From the NCBI RefSeq assembly GCF_000244975.1, contig NZ_CM001440.1:1904225-1968224 (forward strand): a DNA stretch of 64,000 nucleotides, read 5' to 3'. Of the stretch, positions 1 to 8,732 are shown piece by piece (positions within the stretch are counted from its first letter, which is position 1; each line of letters opens with the position of its first letter). The notes below the pieces were generated by a model that ran no database searches, was not told where the DNA came from, and worked only from the letters and a program-made list of their open reading frames with translations. The translations under genes were made by a program, and so were the position numbers. Source of the stretch: Saccharomonospora cyanea NA-134 (GTDB lineage Bacteria > Actinomycetota > Actinomycetes > Mycobacteriales > Pseudonocardiaceae).

Positions 1-74
1 GCGCCACCGAAACCACGGACGAGCAGGAACAGGCCCTGGCCGATCGAAGGGGAGGGGAGGGGACGGCAGGATGA
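1..74 (+). CDS. azlC: C-terminal tail of an AzlC-like permease subunit (partial)
   Basis: The window opens inside a reading frame that ends at a TGA (72-74) sharing the ATGA overlap with the azlD start at 71. The 23 visible codons encode a polar, acidic tail rich in Glu, Gln and Asp and then Gly, with no membrane segment. Azl branched-chain amino acid exporters are normally encoded as azlC followed directly by azlD, so the overlap and order suggest that this is the end of azlC. The fragment itself has no diagnostic motif, and the call rests on context. Confidence 0.5.
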   Translation, partial: ATETTDEQEQALADRRGGEGTAG

Positions 75-391
75 CCGCCACCACGCTCATCGCGTCCACC
101 GTCGTGCTCGGTGCGGGCACGTTCGCGTTCCGTGCCGTCGGCCCCGCTCTGAAGGCCCGCGTGCGGCTGTCGCCGAGGGTCGAGAAGTTGTTCGCCGTGT
201 CGGCGGTCGTGCTCCTGGCCTCCCTGGTCGCGACGTCGTCCCTGCTGGAGGGGGCGGAGTTCGCGGGCTGGGCTCGCCCCGCGGGTGTCGCCGTGGGTGG
301 TGTGCTCGCGTGGAAGAAGGCGCCGTTCGTGGTCGTCGTGCTCGCCGCCGGGGCGACGGCGGCGGGACTGCGGCTGCTCGGCGTGCCCTGA
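71..391 (+). CDS. azlD: AzlD-family branched-chain amino acid export subunit
   Basis: This 106-residue protein is mostly hydrophobic, with about four short membrane segments (near residues 2-20, 38-58, 66-80 and 85-103) separated by Arg/Lys-rich turns. Size and hydrophobic pattern match AzlD, the small partner of AzlC in branched-chain amino acid efflux. A Gly-Thr-Phe-hydrophobic-Arg stretch near the N-terminus (FAFRAVGPAL) resembles the conserved start of the family. It overlaps the upstream reading frame by ATGA, so the two are probably translationally coupled. Substrate specificity cannot be read from the sequence. Confidence 0.85.
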   Translation: MTATTLIASTVVLGAGTFAFRAVGPALKARVRLSPRVEKLFAVSAVVLLASLVATSSLLEGAEFAGWARPAGVAVGGVLAWKKAPFVVVVLAAGATAAGLRLLGVP

Positions 392-454
392 GCTCTGTTC
401 CTCTGGCGCTCCCACTAGGCTTGACCAGCAATGATCGCGGGAAAGGTGACGCAC

Positions 455-1072
455 GTGCCGCAGCGACCCCTCGTCGGTGTCCTCGCCCTGCAGGGTGACG
501 TGCGGGAGCACGCCGCCATGCTGGAGCGTGCCGGTGCCCGGGTCCTGCCGGTGCGTCGGGTCTCCGAACTGGCCGAGGTCGACGGCCTCGTGCTGCCCGG
601 CGGCGAGTCCACCACGATGTCGCGGCTCCTCGGCTCCTTCGGGCTGCTCGAACCGTTGCGGCAGCGGATCCGGGACGGGCTGCCGGTCTTCGGCTCCTGC
701 GCCGGGATGGTGCTGCTGGCTCGGCAGGTGCTCGACGGCAGGCCCGACCAGCACCAGCTCGGCGCGCTCGACGTCGTCGTCCGGCGCAACGCGTTCGGCA
801 GGCAGGTCGACTCGTTCGAGGCCGAGCTGGAGTTCGAAGGCATCGAGGGCGGCTTCCACGCCGTGTTCATCCGGGCTCCCTGGGTGGAGAAGGCGGGATC
901 CGAGGTCGAGGTGCTCGCCACGGTGGGTGACGACACAACCCCCGGCGCGGCTGCCGATAGGATCGTGGCCGTCCGGCAGGGGAGAGTCCTCGCCACCGCG
1001 TTCCATCCCGAGCTGACCGGCGACGAGCGGATTCACCGTCTGTTCGTTCGTACCGTGTCCGAGGTCGCATAG
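455..1072 (+). CDS. pdxT: Pyridoxal 5'-phosphate synthase glutaminase subunit PdxT
   Basis: PdxT releases ammonia from glutamine and passes it to PdxS, which makes pyridoxal phosphate. Family signatures are clear: the N-terminal [13 protein letters not shown], the PGGEST loop, the nucleophile elbow GSCAGM with Cys near residue 84, and the C-terminal FHPEL carrying the catalytic His. An upstream in-frame ATG exists at 431, but GTG 455 is preceded at the right distance by GAAAGG and gives the usual length of about 205 residues. No pdxS lies in the window; in mycobacteria it is close by, so it is probably upstream. The YebC gene follows after 24 bases, the order seen in other actinobacteria. Confidence 0.97.
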   Translation: MPQRPLVGVLALQGDVREHAAMLERAGARVLPVRRVSELAEVDGLVLPGGESTTMSRLLGSFGLLEPLRQRIRDGLPVFGSCAGMVLLARQVLDGRPDQHQLGALDVVVRRNAFGRQVDSFEAELEFEGIEGGFHAVFIRAPWVEKAGSEVEVLATVGDDTTPGAAADRIVAVRQGRVLATAFHPELTGDERIHRLFVRTVSEVA

Positions 1073-1096
1073 ACGCGAAAGAGAGTTGGAGGAGAG

Positions 1097-1846
1097 ATGA
1101 GCGGCCACTCCAAGTGGGCCACCACCAAGCACAAGAAGGCCGCCCTCGACGCCAAGCGTGGCAAGCTGTTCGCGAAACTCATCAAGAACATCGAGGTCGC
1201 CGCGCGTACCGGCGGGGGCGACCCCGAAGGCAATCCCACCCTGTACGACGCCATCCAGAAGGCGAAGAAGAACTCCGTTCCGCAGGACAACATCGAGCGG
1301 GCGCGCAAGCGCGGTGCCGGTGAGGAGGCCGGTGGGGCGGACTGGCAGAACATCACGTACGAGGGCTACGCACCCGGTGGGGTCGCGGTGCTCATCGAGT
1401 GCCTGACCGACAACAAGAACCGGGCGGCCTCCGAGGTGCGCACCGCGCTGACCCGCAACGGCGGCTCGCTCGCCGACCCGGGCTCGGTGGCGTACCTGTT
1501 CAACCGCAAGGGCGTCGTCATCATGCCGAAGAACGGCCTGTCCGAGGACGACGTGCTCATGGCCGTGCTCGACGCGGGCGCGGAGGAGGTCAACGACCTC
1601 GGCGAGAACTACGAGATCATCTCCGAGGCCGGCGACCTGGTGGCCGTGCGGACGGCGTTGCAGGACGCGGGCTACGACTACGAGTCGGCCGACATGAACT
1701 TCCTTCCGTCGGTCAACGTCCCGCTGGACGCCGAGAACGCGCGCAAGGTGTTCCGCCTGATCGACGCGTTGGAGGACTGCGACGACGTGCAGAACGTCTA
1801 CTCCAACTTCGACGTCAGCGACGAGGTGCTCGCCGAGGTCGGCTGA
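1097..1846 (+). CDS. yebC: YebC/PmpR (TACO1) family protein
   Basis: The 249-residue protein has the complete family signature: the N-terminal [14 protein letters not shown], the conserved [10 protein letters not shown] segment and the [11 protein letters not shown] region. The family has been described as DNA-binding transcriptional regulators in some bacteria and, more recently, as translation factors that help ribosomes through difficult stretches such as proline runs; sequence alone does not separate these roles. A strong GGAGGAG ribosome binding site lies 6 bases before the ATG. The neighbour ruvCAB is a classical partner of yebC, and the gene order pdxT-yebC-ruvC is conserved in actinobacteria. 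Confidence 0.95.
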   Translation: MSGHSKWATTKHKKAALDAKRGKLFAKLIKNIEVAARTGGGDPEGNPTLYDAIQKAKKNSVPQDNIERARKRGAGEEAGGADWQNITYEGYAPGGVAVLIECLTDNKNRAASEVRTALTRNGGSLADPGSVAYLFNRKGVVIMPKNGLSEDDVLMAVLDAGAEEVNDLGENYEIISEAGDLVAVRTALQDAGYDYESADMNFLPSVNVPLDAENARKVFRLIDALEDCDDVQNVYSNFDVSDEVLAEVG

Positions 1847-1914
1847 GCGGGGTGCGCTCCGGGAGAGGGCCTGCGCGGCGAGCCTGTGGTGTGCGCGCCC
1901 GCTGATACGGCACA

Positions 1915-2454
1915 ATGTCGGCCGTGACTGCGGAGACCGCCTTCCACAACGGCCACGAACTCGATTCCGACCAGCAACTGCGGGAGTGGATCGTCGCGCA
2001 GGCCGAGCAACGCGGTAACGCGGTGGTCGCGGTCCCCGCCGACGAGCAGGGCGCGGGGTATGCGTTCACCGTGTGCGCGTGGGCCATGCACGGCATCCCG
2101 GAGGCGGTCGTCGTGGGTCTGCCCCAGGAGATGGCGACGGTGTTGCTCGACGCCTATGTGGACCGTGCGGCCACCGGTGAGCGGTTCGAGTTCGGGGGGC
2201 TCTACGACGACTTCTTCGACGGCGTGCCCGTGACGTTCGAGAAGGTGGCGCCGGGACATTACCCGGAGTTCTTCGGCAGCGCGTTCCTCGTCTATCCCGA
2301 GGGGGACTTCCCCGCGGTGCAGATCATCGTGCCGACGCCGGACGGTTTCTGGCCGTGGGACGAGGGCGCGCCCGAGGGATTCGCCCAGTGGCAGCCCGTG
2401 CTGACGGTCAGCGGAGAGCCCGAGAGCTGGACGCCCGGCGTCGACGGCCCCTGA
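1915..2454 (+). CDS. DUF4262-family protein
   Basis: This 179-residue soluble protein of unknown function carries the features I associate with DUF4262: an early YAFTVCAWAMHGIPE stretch, and a C-terminal region where FWPWDEGAPEGF is followed by a Gln-Pro-Val-Leu ending. No catalytic motif is evident. The start is uncertain. ATG 1915 has no ribosome binding site, but GTG 1924 lies 7 bases after CACAAT, a plausible -10 element, so a leaderless message starting at 1924 is equally likely. It sits between yebC and ruvC and is probably transcribed separately from both. Confidence 0.8.
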   Translation: MSAVTAETAFHNGHELDSDQQLREWIVAQAEQRGNAVVAVPADEQGAGYAFTVCAWAMHGIPEAVVVGLPQEMATVLLDAYVDRAATGERFEFGGLYDDFFDGVPVTFEKVAPGHYPEFFGSAFLVYPEGDFPAVQIIVPTPDGFWPWDEGAPEGFAQWQPVLTVSGEPESWTPGVDGP

Positions 2455-2462
2455 TCCGGCTC

Positions 2463-2521
2463 ACACGCGTGTGTCCGCAGTCCGCGTACGCTGGTTCGCG
2501 GTTCTCGTACGCGTGTCCGCA
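2463..2521. repeat. Intergenic copies of a 15-mer repeat (GTACGCGTGTCCGCA type)
   Basis: Between the DUF4262 gene and ruvC there is a near copy (ACACGCGTGTGTCCGCA, 2463-2479) and an exact copy (GTACGCGTGTCCGCA, 2507-2521) of a short repeat. The same 15-mer recurs five times in full or partial form between the convergent genes near 12.5 kb. The core ACGCGT is itself palindromic. Copies occur only in non-coding gaps where I noticed them. The function is unknown; terminator stems or a dispersed repeat family are both possible. Confidence 0.7.
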
Positions 2522-2571
2522 CGCACATCGCCGTGACAGCGTGTTCGACGTGGTGTGGTGACGCGACGCGG

Positions 2572-2577
2572 TAGCCT
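2572..2577 (+). promoter_or_regulatory. Putative -10 element for ruvCAB
   Basis: TAGCCT fits the actinobacterial TANNNT -10 pattern and would place the transcription start near 2584, inside the adjacent LexA-type palindrome. No good -35 hexamer is seen about 17 bases upstream, which is not unusual for actinobacterial SOS promoters. Confidence 0.45.
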
Positions 2578-2582
2578 TCGAC

Positions 2583-2598
2583 TCGAACTGGTGTTCGT
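2583..2598. promoter_or_regulatory. LexA/SOS box upstream of ruvC
   Basis: TCGAAC-TGGT-GTTCGT matches the actinobacterial LexA consensus TCGAAC-N4-GTTCGA at 11 of 12 defined positions. It lies 17 bases before the preferred ruvC start codon and immediately downstream of a putative -10 element, an ideal place for repression. ruvC belongs to the LexA regulon in mycobacteria, so DNA-damage induction of ruvCAB is expected here. Confidence 0.8.
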
Positions 2599-2614
2599 GG
2601 AAAGGACTGGCCTC

Positions 2615-3211
2615 GTGCGCGTGCTGGGTGTGGACCCCGGGCTGACCCGGTGCGGGCTCGGGGTCGTCGACGGCGGTTCCGGACGGTCCGTGTCGTGCGT
2701 GGCGGTGGACGTCGTTCGCACGCCCGTCGACGCTGAACTCCCGCGACGGCTGCTGCAGGTCAGCGAGGCGGTGGACGACTGGCTCGACACCCACCGTCCG
2801 GACGTGGTGGCCGTCGAACGGGTCTTCAGCCAGCACAACGTCCGCACCGTGATGGGCACCGCGCAGGTCAGCGGCGTGGTGGCCCTCTGTGCCGCGCGCC
2901 GCGGCCTCCCGGTGTCCTTCCACACGCCCAGCGAGGTGAAGGCCGCTGTCACCGGCTCCGGCCGTGCCGACAAGGCCCAGGTGACCACGATGGTGACTCG
3001 CCTGCTGCGGTTGAAGAAGGCGCCCAGCCCGGCCGACGCCGCCGACGCTCTCGCACTCGCGATCTGTCACCTGTGGAGGGAGCCGATACGGGCGCGGCTC
3101 GCGGAGGCCGAGGCGAGAGCGGCCGAGTTGGCCCGCACCCACAAGGCCCGCCTGGCTGCGGCGGCAGCCAGGCGGCGTGACGACACGACAGGGACAGGAC
3201 TGACATCATGA
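2615..3211 (+). CDS. ruvC: Crossover junction endodeoxyribonuclease RuvC
   Basis: RuvC cuts Holliday junctions symmetrically after RuvAB branch migration. The acidic catalytic residues typical of the family are visible: the first Asp in [13 protein letters not shown], the Glu of [11 protein letters not shown], and the late Asp pair in [12 protein letters not shown]. The frame opens at 2555, but GTG 2615 follows GGAAAGGA by a suitable distance and puts the first catalytic Asp at residue 7, as in other RuvCs; the longer start would also run through the LexA box. The protein is 198 residues with a short basic Ala/Arg tail. Its TGA overlaps the ruvA ATG. Confidence 0.97.
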   Translation: MRVLGVDPGLTRCGLGVVDGGSGRSVSCVAVDVVRTPVDAELPRRLLQVSEAVDDWLDTHRPDVVAVERVFSQHNVRTVMGTAQVSGVVALCAARRGLPVSFHTPSEVKAAVTGSGRADKAQVTTMVTRLLRLKKAPSPADAADALALAICHLWREPIRARLAEAEARAAELARTHKARLAAAAARRRDDTTGTGLTS

Positions 3212-3807
3212 TCTCCTCGGTACGCGGTGAGGTGCTGTCGGTGGGGCTCGATCACGCGGTGATCGAGGTCGGCGGTGTCGGTCTCGCCGTCCAGGCGACT
3301 CCCGGCACGCTCGCGACACTGCGCAGGGGCAGCCAGGCGCAGCTCCACACGGCGCTGGTGGTGCGGGAGGACTCGCTGACGCTGTTCGGGTTCGCCGACG
3401 CGGACTCGCGGGAGCTGTTCGGACTGCTCCAGACGGTGTCGGGAATCGGACCCCGCCTCGCGCTCGCGGCACTGGCTGTGCTGGAACCCGAGAAGCTGCG
3501 GATCGCCCTGTCGGAGGGCAACATCACGATGCTCACCCAGGTACCCGGCATCGGCCGCAAGGGCGCCGAGCGGCTGATCATCGAGCTGCGCGACAAGGTG
3601 GCCGCTCTCGCGTCGGACGACGGCGGGCCCGGCCCGGCGGAGGCCGGGAGCGGCGCGGTGCGGGCCGACGTGGTCGACGCGCTGGTGGGCCTCGGTTTCT
3701 CTGCGAAGCAGGCGGAACAGGCCGTGGACAAGGTGGCGGGCGACGTGCCTGACGACACGTCGCGGATGCTGCGGGCGGCTCTCGCCGTCCTCGGCAGGAA
3801 GAAGTGA
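3208..3807 (+). CDS. ruvA: Holliday junction branch migration protein RuvA
   Basis: RuvA binds the four-way junction as a tetramer and loads the RuvB motor. The 199-residue protein shows the N-terminal OB-fold beginning [10 protein letters not shown], two helix-hairpin-helix segments ([12 protein letters not shown] near residue 75 and [13 protein letters not shown] near 110), and the flexible linker followed by domain III ([17 protein letters not shown]) that contacts RuvB. It overlaps ruvC by ATGA and is followed 10 bases later by ruvB, so the three form one operon. Confidence 0.98.
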   Translation: MISSVRGEVLSVGLDHAVIEVGGVGLAVQATPGTLATLRRGSQAQLHTALVVREDSLTLFGFADADSRELFGLLQTVSGIGPRLALAALAVLEPEKLRIALSEGNITMLTQVPGIGRKGAERLIIELRDKVAALASDDGGPGPAEAGSGAVRADVVDALVGLGFSAKQAEQAVDKVAGDVPDDTSRMLRAALAVLGRKK

Positions 3808-3817
3808 GGCGGCGGGC

Positions 3818-4903
3818 GTGCACGACGACATGACCGAGCCACCCGGGGAGGCCGGGCCGGTTCCGGACGAGACACCGCTGTCCGCGGCGGCCCAGACGGG
3901 CGAGCGGGAGGTGGAGACGGCGCTGCGTCCGCGCAGGCTGACGGAGTTCGTGGGTCAGCCGCGTGTGCGGGAGCAGCTCGAACTGGTGCTGGAGAGCGCG
4001 CGCAAGCGCGGCGTGGCGCCGGACCACGTCCTGCTGTCGGGACCTCCCGGCCTCGGCAAGACGAGCCTCGCCATGATCATCGCTTCCGAACTGAACGCCG
4101 CCATCCGCATCACCTCCGGGCCGGCGCTCGAGAAGGCCGGCGACCTCGCCGCGATGCTGTCCAACCTCGTCGAGGGCGACGTGCTCTTCATCGACGAGAT
4201 CCACCGCATCGCCCGGCCCGCCGAGGAGATGTTGTACCTCGCGATGGAGGACTTCCGCGTCGACGTCGTGGTGGGCAAGGGACCTGGGGCCACGAGCATC
4301 CCGCTGGAGATCCCGCCGTTCACGCTGGTCGGCGCGACGACCCGGTCGGGAGCGCTCACCGGCCCGCTGCGTGACCGGTTCGGTTTCACGGGACAGATGG
4401 AGTTCTACAGCCCCGCCGAGTTGGAGCAGGTGCTCCGGCGGTCGGCGTCGATCCTCGGCATCGACATCGACGCCGAGGGGCGAGCCGAGATCGCCCGGCG
4501 CTCGCGTGGCACACCCCGCATCGCGAACCGGCTGCTGCGCAGGGTGCGCGACTACGCTGAGGTGCGTGCCGACGGGGCGGCCACGCTGCCTGTCGTGCGC
4601 GCCGCGCTGGAGGTGTACGACGTGGACGAACTCGGTCTCGACCGGCTCGACCGGGAGGTGCTCGGCGCGCTCGTGCGCTCGTTCAACGGTGGCCCCGTCG
4701 GCGTGTCCACGCTCGCGGTGGCCGTGGGCGAGGAACCCACCACGGTCGAAGAGGTGTGTGAGCCGTATCTCGTGCGTGCGGGTATGCTCGCGCGGACGCC
4801 ACGGGGCCGGGTCGCCACCGGGCTGGCGTGGGAGCACCTCGGGTTGCGGCCTCCCGACGACGCGGGAGGGCTTGACGCCACGTCGCCGTCCCTGTTCGAC
4901 TGA
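3818..4903 (+). CDS. ruvB: Holliday junction branch migration ATPase RuvB
   Basis: RuvB is the hexameric AAA+ motor that pulls DNA through the RuvA-bound junction. The 361-residue protein has a Walker A ([12 protein letters not shown], around residue 79), Walker B with DEIH, sensor 1 ([20 protein letters not shown]) containing the arginine finger region, and the C-terminal winged helix ([17 protein letters not shown]). The N-terminal 30 residues are Pro/Gly/Glu-rich and probably disordered. Start choice is between GTG 3818 and ATG 3830; neither has a strong ribosome binding site, though GGCGGG precedes the first. Confidence 0.98.
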   Translation: MHDDMTEPPGEAGPVPDETPLSAAAQTGEREVETALRPRRLTEFVGQPRVREQLELVLESARKRGVAPDHVLLSGPPGLGKTSLAMIIASELNAAIRITSGPALEKAGDLAAMLSNLVEGDVLFIDEIHRIARPAEEMLYLAMEDFRVDVVVGKGPGATSIPLEIPPFTLVGATTRSGALTGPLRDRFGFTGQMEFYSPAELEQVLRRSASILGIDIDAEGRAEIARRSRGTPRIANRLLRRVRDYAEVRADGAATLPVVRAALEVYDVDELGLDRLDREVLGALVRSFNGGPVGVSTLAVAVGEEPTTVEEVCEPYLVRAGMLARTPRGRVATGLAWEHLGLRPPDDAGGLDATSPSLFD

Positions 4904-5030
4904 GGGACGCCGAGGTGTGCGCCACCGGTGCTCGATTTCTCGACAGCGCCTGGCACACTCGAAAACAGCACATCCGGACACAACTCGGACGTCACGCTCC
5001 ACCACAGGCGGCGTCTGCGAATGGAGAACC

Positions 5031-5465
5031 ATGGACGGCCTTATCCTGCCGCTGCTGTTGATGCTCGTCGTCGCGTTGCCGCTCATCCTGAGCACGCGCA
5101 AGCAGAAGAAGCTCATGGCCGAGCAGCAGGAGATGCAGAACAGCCTGACCGCGGGTGACCGCGTGATGACCACGTCGGGTCTGTACGCGACCGTCGCCGA
5201 CGCGAGCGACGACACCACCATCGACCTGGAGATCGCCGAGGGCGTGGTGACGACCTGGCTGCGTCAGGCCGTGCGCGAGCGCATCGTGCCGACCACCGAC
5301 ATCGACACCTCCGACCCCTCCCACGCCTCCGAGGACGCGGAGGAGACCGTCACGGCTTCCGCTGTCGAGGCCGAGGACCTGAAGGGCGAGGCAGGCAAGG
5401 TCGACGCCGAGAAGGTCGACGAGGGCGCGCCGGTCGCCTCCTCCGCCGAGCACGGCAAGAAGTAG
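5031..5465 (+). CDS. yajC: Preprotein translocase accessory subunit YajC
   Basis: YajC is a small single-span membrane protein that associates with SecDF. The 144-residue product starts with one membrane helix (residues 2-20), followed by the basic KQKKLMAEQQEMQNSL motif and the GDRVMTTSGLYATV core typical of the family. The last 60 residues form an acidic, Ala/Glu/Asp-rich tail ending in Lys that looks disordered; such tails are common in actinobacterial YajC. ATG 5031 is preceded by GGAGAACC. Position directly before secD and secF supports the call. Confidence 0.96.
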   Translation: MDGLILPLLLMLVVALPLILSTRKQKKLMAEQQEMQNSLTAGDRVMTTSGLYATVADASDDTTIDLEIAEGVVTTWLRQAVRERIVPTTDIDTSDPSHASEDAEETVTASAVEAEDLKGEAGKVDAEKVDEGAPVASSAEHGKK

Positions 5466-5490
5466 CGACCGCTTCGTCACCGCACCGCGA

Positions 5491-5522
5491 CACCGGCAGC
5501 GCCGTCGACGGACTCGCCGGTG
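5491..5522. other. Inverted repeat between yajC and secD
   Basis: CACCGGC (5491-5497) and GCCGGTG (5516-5522) form a perfect 7-bp inverted repeat around an 18-base loop that itself contains the palindrome CCGTCGACGG. There is no T-run, so this is at best a weak terminator or an RNA processing or pausing hairpin between yajC and secD. Confidence 0.35.
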
Positions 5523-5533
5523 CGGGTGGTCTG

Positions 5534-5560
5534 TTGCGCATGCCCAGCGCCGAGTAAGGT
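5534..5560 (+). promoter_or_regulatory. Possible secD promoter
   Basis: TTGCGC (5534-5539) and TAAGGT (5555-5560) are separated by 15 bases and would start a leader of about 80 bases before the preferred secD GTG at 5651. The spacer is shorter than ideal, so this is a tentative call. Confidence 0.35.
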
Positions 5561-5650
5561 CTCGGTGCTGGGCGCGTTCGCTACCTCGCGGTGAGTGACC
5601 CGCCTGCCGACTCGTCAAGCCGTCGAACAGTTCGAGGAGAGCGACCGACC

Positions 5651-7486
5651 GTGGCACCTCCCGCCGGGCAGATCCGCCCGGGACGCTACTTCGCGTTTTT
5701 CGTCGTGATCGTCGCCGCGCTGTATTCGCTGGTGTTCTTCACCGGCGACGGCAGCCCGACGCCCAAGCTCGGAATCGACCTCAAGGGCGGCACGCGGGTC
5801 ACCCTGACGGCGAGGACGCCGGACGGTTCCGAGCCGTCACGCGAGCAGCTCCAGCAAGCCCGTCAGATCATCGAGAACCGCGTCAACGGCATCGGTGTCA
5901 GCGGCGCGGAGGTCGTGCTCGACGGCAGCAACGTCGTCATCACGGTCCCCGGTGACCAGGGCGAGCAGGCGAAGACGCTGGGACAGACCGCGAAGCTCGG
6001 TTTCCGGCAGGTCGTCGCGGCGGTCCCCGCGGGCCAGCCGGGCACCCCGCCGGGCACACAGCAGCCCGGTTCCGGCGCGGACGCGGGGGACACCGGCCAG
6101 GGCGAGGACTCCCAGGGCCAGGACACCGAAGGCGCGACCGGTGACACGGAATCCGGCGACCAGGCGGACTCCAGCGGTACCGACGGTGACGACTCCTCCG
6201 GCAACCAGGGCGGCGGCAGCAGCCCGCTCGGCTCCGCCCCCGCCCAGCAGCCCGACGGCGACGACAACGGCGGCCAGGGCGACGATGCTGACGGCGGTGA
6301 CGGTGGCGACGGTCAGACCCTCCAGGAGGAGGCCGCCGAGCAGATCCAGCAGGCCAAGCAGTGGCGGCAGGACCCCGCACTCGTGCCCGCCGACCCCACC
6401 GACCAGGCCGCGATGCAGCAGGCGCAGCAGTTGCAGCAGCAGGCGCTGGCGCGACTGACCTGCGACCCGAACGAACTCGACCCGCTGGCCGGTAACGACG
6501 ACCCGAAACTGCCGCTGGTGGCGTGCGACCGGGAAGGCACCGAGAAGTACGTCCTGTCGCCGGTGTTCCTGGAGGGCACGGCCATCGCCGACGCCTCGTC
6601 CGTCTACAACACCCAGGAAGGCGGCTGGGTCGTCAACCTGTCGTTCACGCCGCAGGGCGCGGACACGTGGGCGGACTTCACCGCGCAGAACATCGGGCAG
6701 CGTGCGGCCTTCGTGCTCGACACCGAGGTGGTGTCCGCGCCGACGATCAACCAGGCCATCGCGGGCGGTGACACCCAGATCACCGGCCAGTTCACGCAGG
6801 CCGAGGCGAAGGACCTGGCCGACGTTCTGAAGTACGGTTCACTGCCGCTGTCGTTCGAGTCGTCCGACGCGACCACGGTGTCGGCCACGCTGGGTCTCGC
6901 GACTCTGGAGGCCGGGCTGATCGCGGGCGCGGTCGGTCTCGCCCTCGTGTTCGTGTACTGCCTGTTCTACTACCGGATTCTCGGCGTGCTGACGATCCTG
7001 TCGCTCGCACTGTCCGGTCTGATCGTCTACGCCGTACTGGTCCTGCTCGGACGCTGGATCGGCTACACCCTCGACATCGCGGGCGTGGTCGGGTTCATCG
7101 TCGCCGTGGGTGTCACCGCGGACTCGTTCGTCGTCTACTTCGAACGCTTGAAGGACGAGATGCGAGAGGGCCGCACCTTCCGCTCGGCCGTGCCACGCGG
7201 CTGGGAGAAGGCGCGGCGCACGATTCTCGCATCGGACGCCATCATGTTCCTGGCCGCGGGTGTGCTGTACGTGCTCGCGGTGGGAGAGGTGAAGGGCTTC
7301 GCCTTCACCCTCGGCGTCTCCACGGTGCTCGACCTCATCGTGGTGTTCCTGGTGACGCACCCGCTGGTGGCGATGGTGTCCCGATCGAAGAAGCTCTCGA
7401 GTCCCAAGCTCTCCGGTCTCGGTGCGGTGCAACGCATCGGCGAAGGCCGTCGAGCCGCGGTCCGCACTGCCGTGAAGGAGGCGTGA
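5651..7486 (+). CDS. secD: Protein translocase subunit SecD
   Basis: SecD with SecF uses the proton gradient to drive late steps of protein export. One N-terminal helix (near residues 10-28) precedes the conserved LGIDLKGGTRVTL motif and the extracytoplasmic P1 domain. Five membrane helices follow in the C-terminal third, with the signature GVVGFIVAVGVTADSFVVYFER. P1 is interrupted by about 110 residues of low-complexity Gly/Asp/Gln/Ser sequence (roughly 125-235), probably a disordered extracytoplasmic loop. GTG 5651 is preferred because GAGGAGA lies upstream; a longer frame opens at GTG 5591 without a ribosome binding site. secF starts one base after the stop. Confidence 0.95.
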   Translation: MAPPAGQIRPGRYFAFFVVIVAALYSLVFFTGDGSPTPKLGIDLKGGTRVTLTARTPDGSEPSREQLQQARQIIENRVNGIGVSGAEVVLDGSNVVITVPGDQGEQAKTLGQTAKLGFRQVVAAVPAGQPGTPPGTQQPGSGADAGDTGQGEDSQGQDTEGATGDTESGDQADSSGTDGDDSSGNQGGGSSPLGSAPAQQPDGDDNGGQGDDADGGDGGDGQTLQEEAAEQIQQAKQWRQDPALVPADPTDQAAMQQAQQLQQQALARLTCDPNELDPLAGNDDPKLPLVACDREGTEKYVLSPVFLEGTAIADASSVYNTQEGGWVVNLSFTPQGADTWADFTAQNIGQRAAFVLDTEVVSAPTINQAIAGGDTQITGQFTQAEAKDLADVLKYGSLPLSFESSDATTVSATLGLATLEAGLIAGAVGLALVFVYCLFYYRILGVLTILSLALSGLIVYAVLVLLGRWIGYTLDIAGVVGFIVAVGVTADSFVVYFERLKDEMREGRTFRSAVPRGWEKARRTILASDAIMFLAAGVLYVLAVGEVKGFAFTLGVSTVLDLIVVFLVTHPLVAMVSRSKKLSSPKLSGLGAVQRIGEGRRAAVRTAVKEA

Positions 7487-7487
7487 C

Positions 7488-8732
7488 GTGGCGAAGTCAG
7501 ACCCGACCACCACGAACGCAACAACCGACGCACCCGCGAAGGAATCGGTCTTCCAGCGCCTCTACACCGGTACCGGCGCGTTCGACATCGTCGGCCACCG
7601 CAAGCGGTGGTTCGTCTTCTTCGGTGCGCTCATCCTCGCCTGCATCGCCACGATGGGCATCAGGGGCTTCAACCTCGGCATCGAGTTCGAGGGCGGGACG
7701 CAGATCCAACTCCCCGCGGCGGGCGCCGAGGGTCCGATCACCACCGACGAGGCGAGCGACGCCTTCGCCGACGCCATGGGCACGAACCCCGCCGAGGCCC
7801 AGCAGGTCGGCACCGGCGAGTCCGCCACCATCCAGTTGCGGTCGGAGACCCTGGAGCCGAACGAGGTCCAGCAGGTCAAGCAAGCCCTGTTCGAGCAGTT
7901 GCAACCGGTCGACGCCTCGGGACAGCCGAGCCAGCAGGTGATCAGCGACAGCCGGGTCAGCGCCACCTGGGGTGGCGAGATCTCCCGGCAGGCCCTGATC
8001 GCGCTCGCGGTCTTCCTGGTGCTGGTGGCGGTCTTCCTCATCCTCTACTTCGAAACGTGGATGGCGGTCTCCGCCCTGATCGCGTTGCTGCACGACGTCG
8101 TGGTCACCGCGGGCGTCTACGCGTTGGTGGGCTTCGAGGTGACCCCCGCGACGGCCATCGGATTGCTCACGATCCTGGGCTACTCGCTGTACGACACCGT
8201 GGTGGTGTTCGACAAGGTCAAGGAGAACACCCGCGGCATCCTCAACCTGACCCGCCGCACCTACGCCGAGGCCGCGAACCTGGCGCTCAACCAGACGTTG
8301 ATGCGCTCCATCAACACCTCGGTCATCGCGCTGCTGCCGGTCCTCGGCCTGCTGGTCATCGGTTACCTGCTGCTCGGGTCCGGAACCCTCCAGGACCTGG
8401 CGCTGGTGCTGCTCACCGGTATGCTCGCCGGAACGCTCTCGTCGGTCTGCCTCGCGACGCCGCTGCTGGTGGCGTTCAAGATGCGCGAACCGAAGTACCG
8501 GAAGCAGGCGGAGAAGGTGCGGGCCCGCAGGGAGAACCAGGCTCGCAAGCTCGGTGCGGAGAACGGTTCGGCACTCGCCGACGACGACTTCAACCCCGCT
8601 GACGACGAACAGCTCGCGGCCGAACTACGCCGCGAGAAGGCCTACGCCGCCGCGGCGAGTGTGCCGGCTCGGCACCCGAAGTCGACTCAGCAGCGGAGCG
8701 CCGCGCGCCCGACAGGGAAGCGGAAGCGGTGA
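7488..8732 (+). CDS. secF: Protein translocase subunit SecF
   Basis: SecF is the membrane partner of SecD. The 414-residue protein has the family core: a first membrane helix (near 38-58), the conserved GIEFEGGTQIQL motif at the start of its extracytoplasmic domain, and five further helices with GYSLYDTVVVFDKVKENTR and INTSVIALLPVLGLLVIG. The C-terminal 80 residues are charged and likely cytoplasmic. GTG 7488 lies one base after the secD stop and is preceded by AAGGAGG inside secD, so the pair is translationally coupled. apt overlaps its end by four bases. Confidence 0.97.
   Translation: MAKSDPTTTNATTDAPAKESVFQRLYTGTGAFDIVGHRKRWFVFFGALILACIATMGIRGFNLGIEFEGGTQIQLPAAGAEGPITTDEASDAFADAMGTNPAEAQQVGTGESATIQLRSETLEPNEVQQVKQALFEQLQPVDASGQPSQQVISDSRVSATWGGEISRQALIALAVFLVLVAVFLILYFETWMAVSALIALLHDVVVTAGVYALVGFEVTPATAIGLLTILGYSLYDTVVVFDKVKENTRGILNLTRRTYAEAANLALNQTLMRSINTSVIALLPVLGLLVIGYLLLGSGTLQDLALVLLTGMLAGTLSSVCLATPLLVAFKMREPKYRKQAEKVRARRENQARKLGAENGSALADDDFNPADDEQLAAELRREKAYAAAASVPARHPKSTQQRSAARPTGKRKR

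Noticed and set aside
5623..5635. TCGAAC-A-GTTCGA palindrome before secD as a second LexA box
   Set aside because: The half-sites match LexA arms, but the centre is one base instead of four and it overlaps the secD ribosome binding site, so LexA spacing is wrong.
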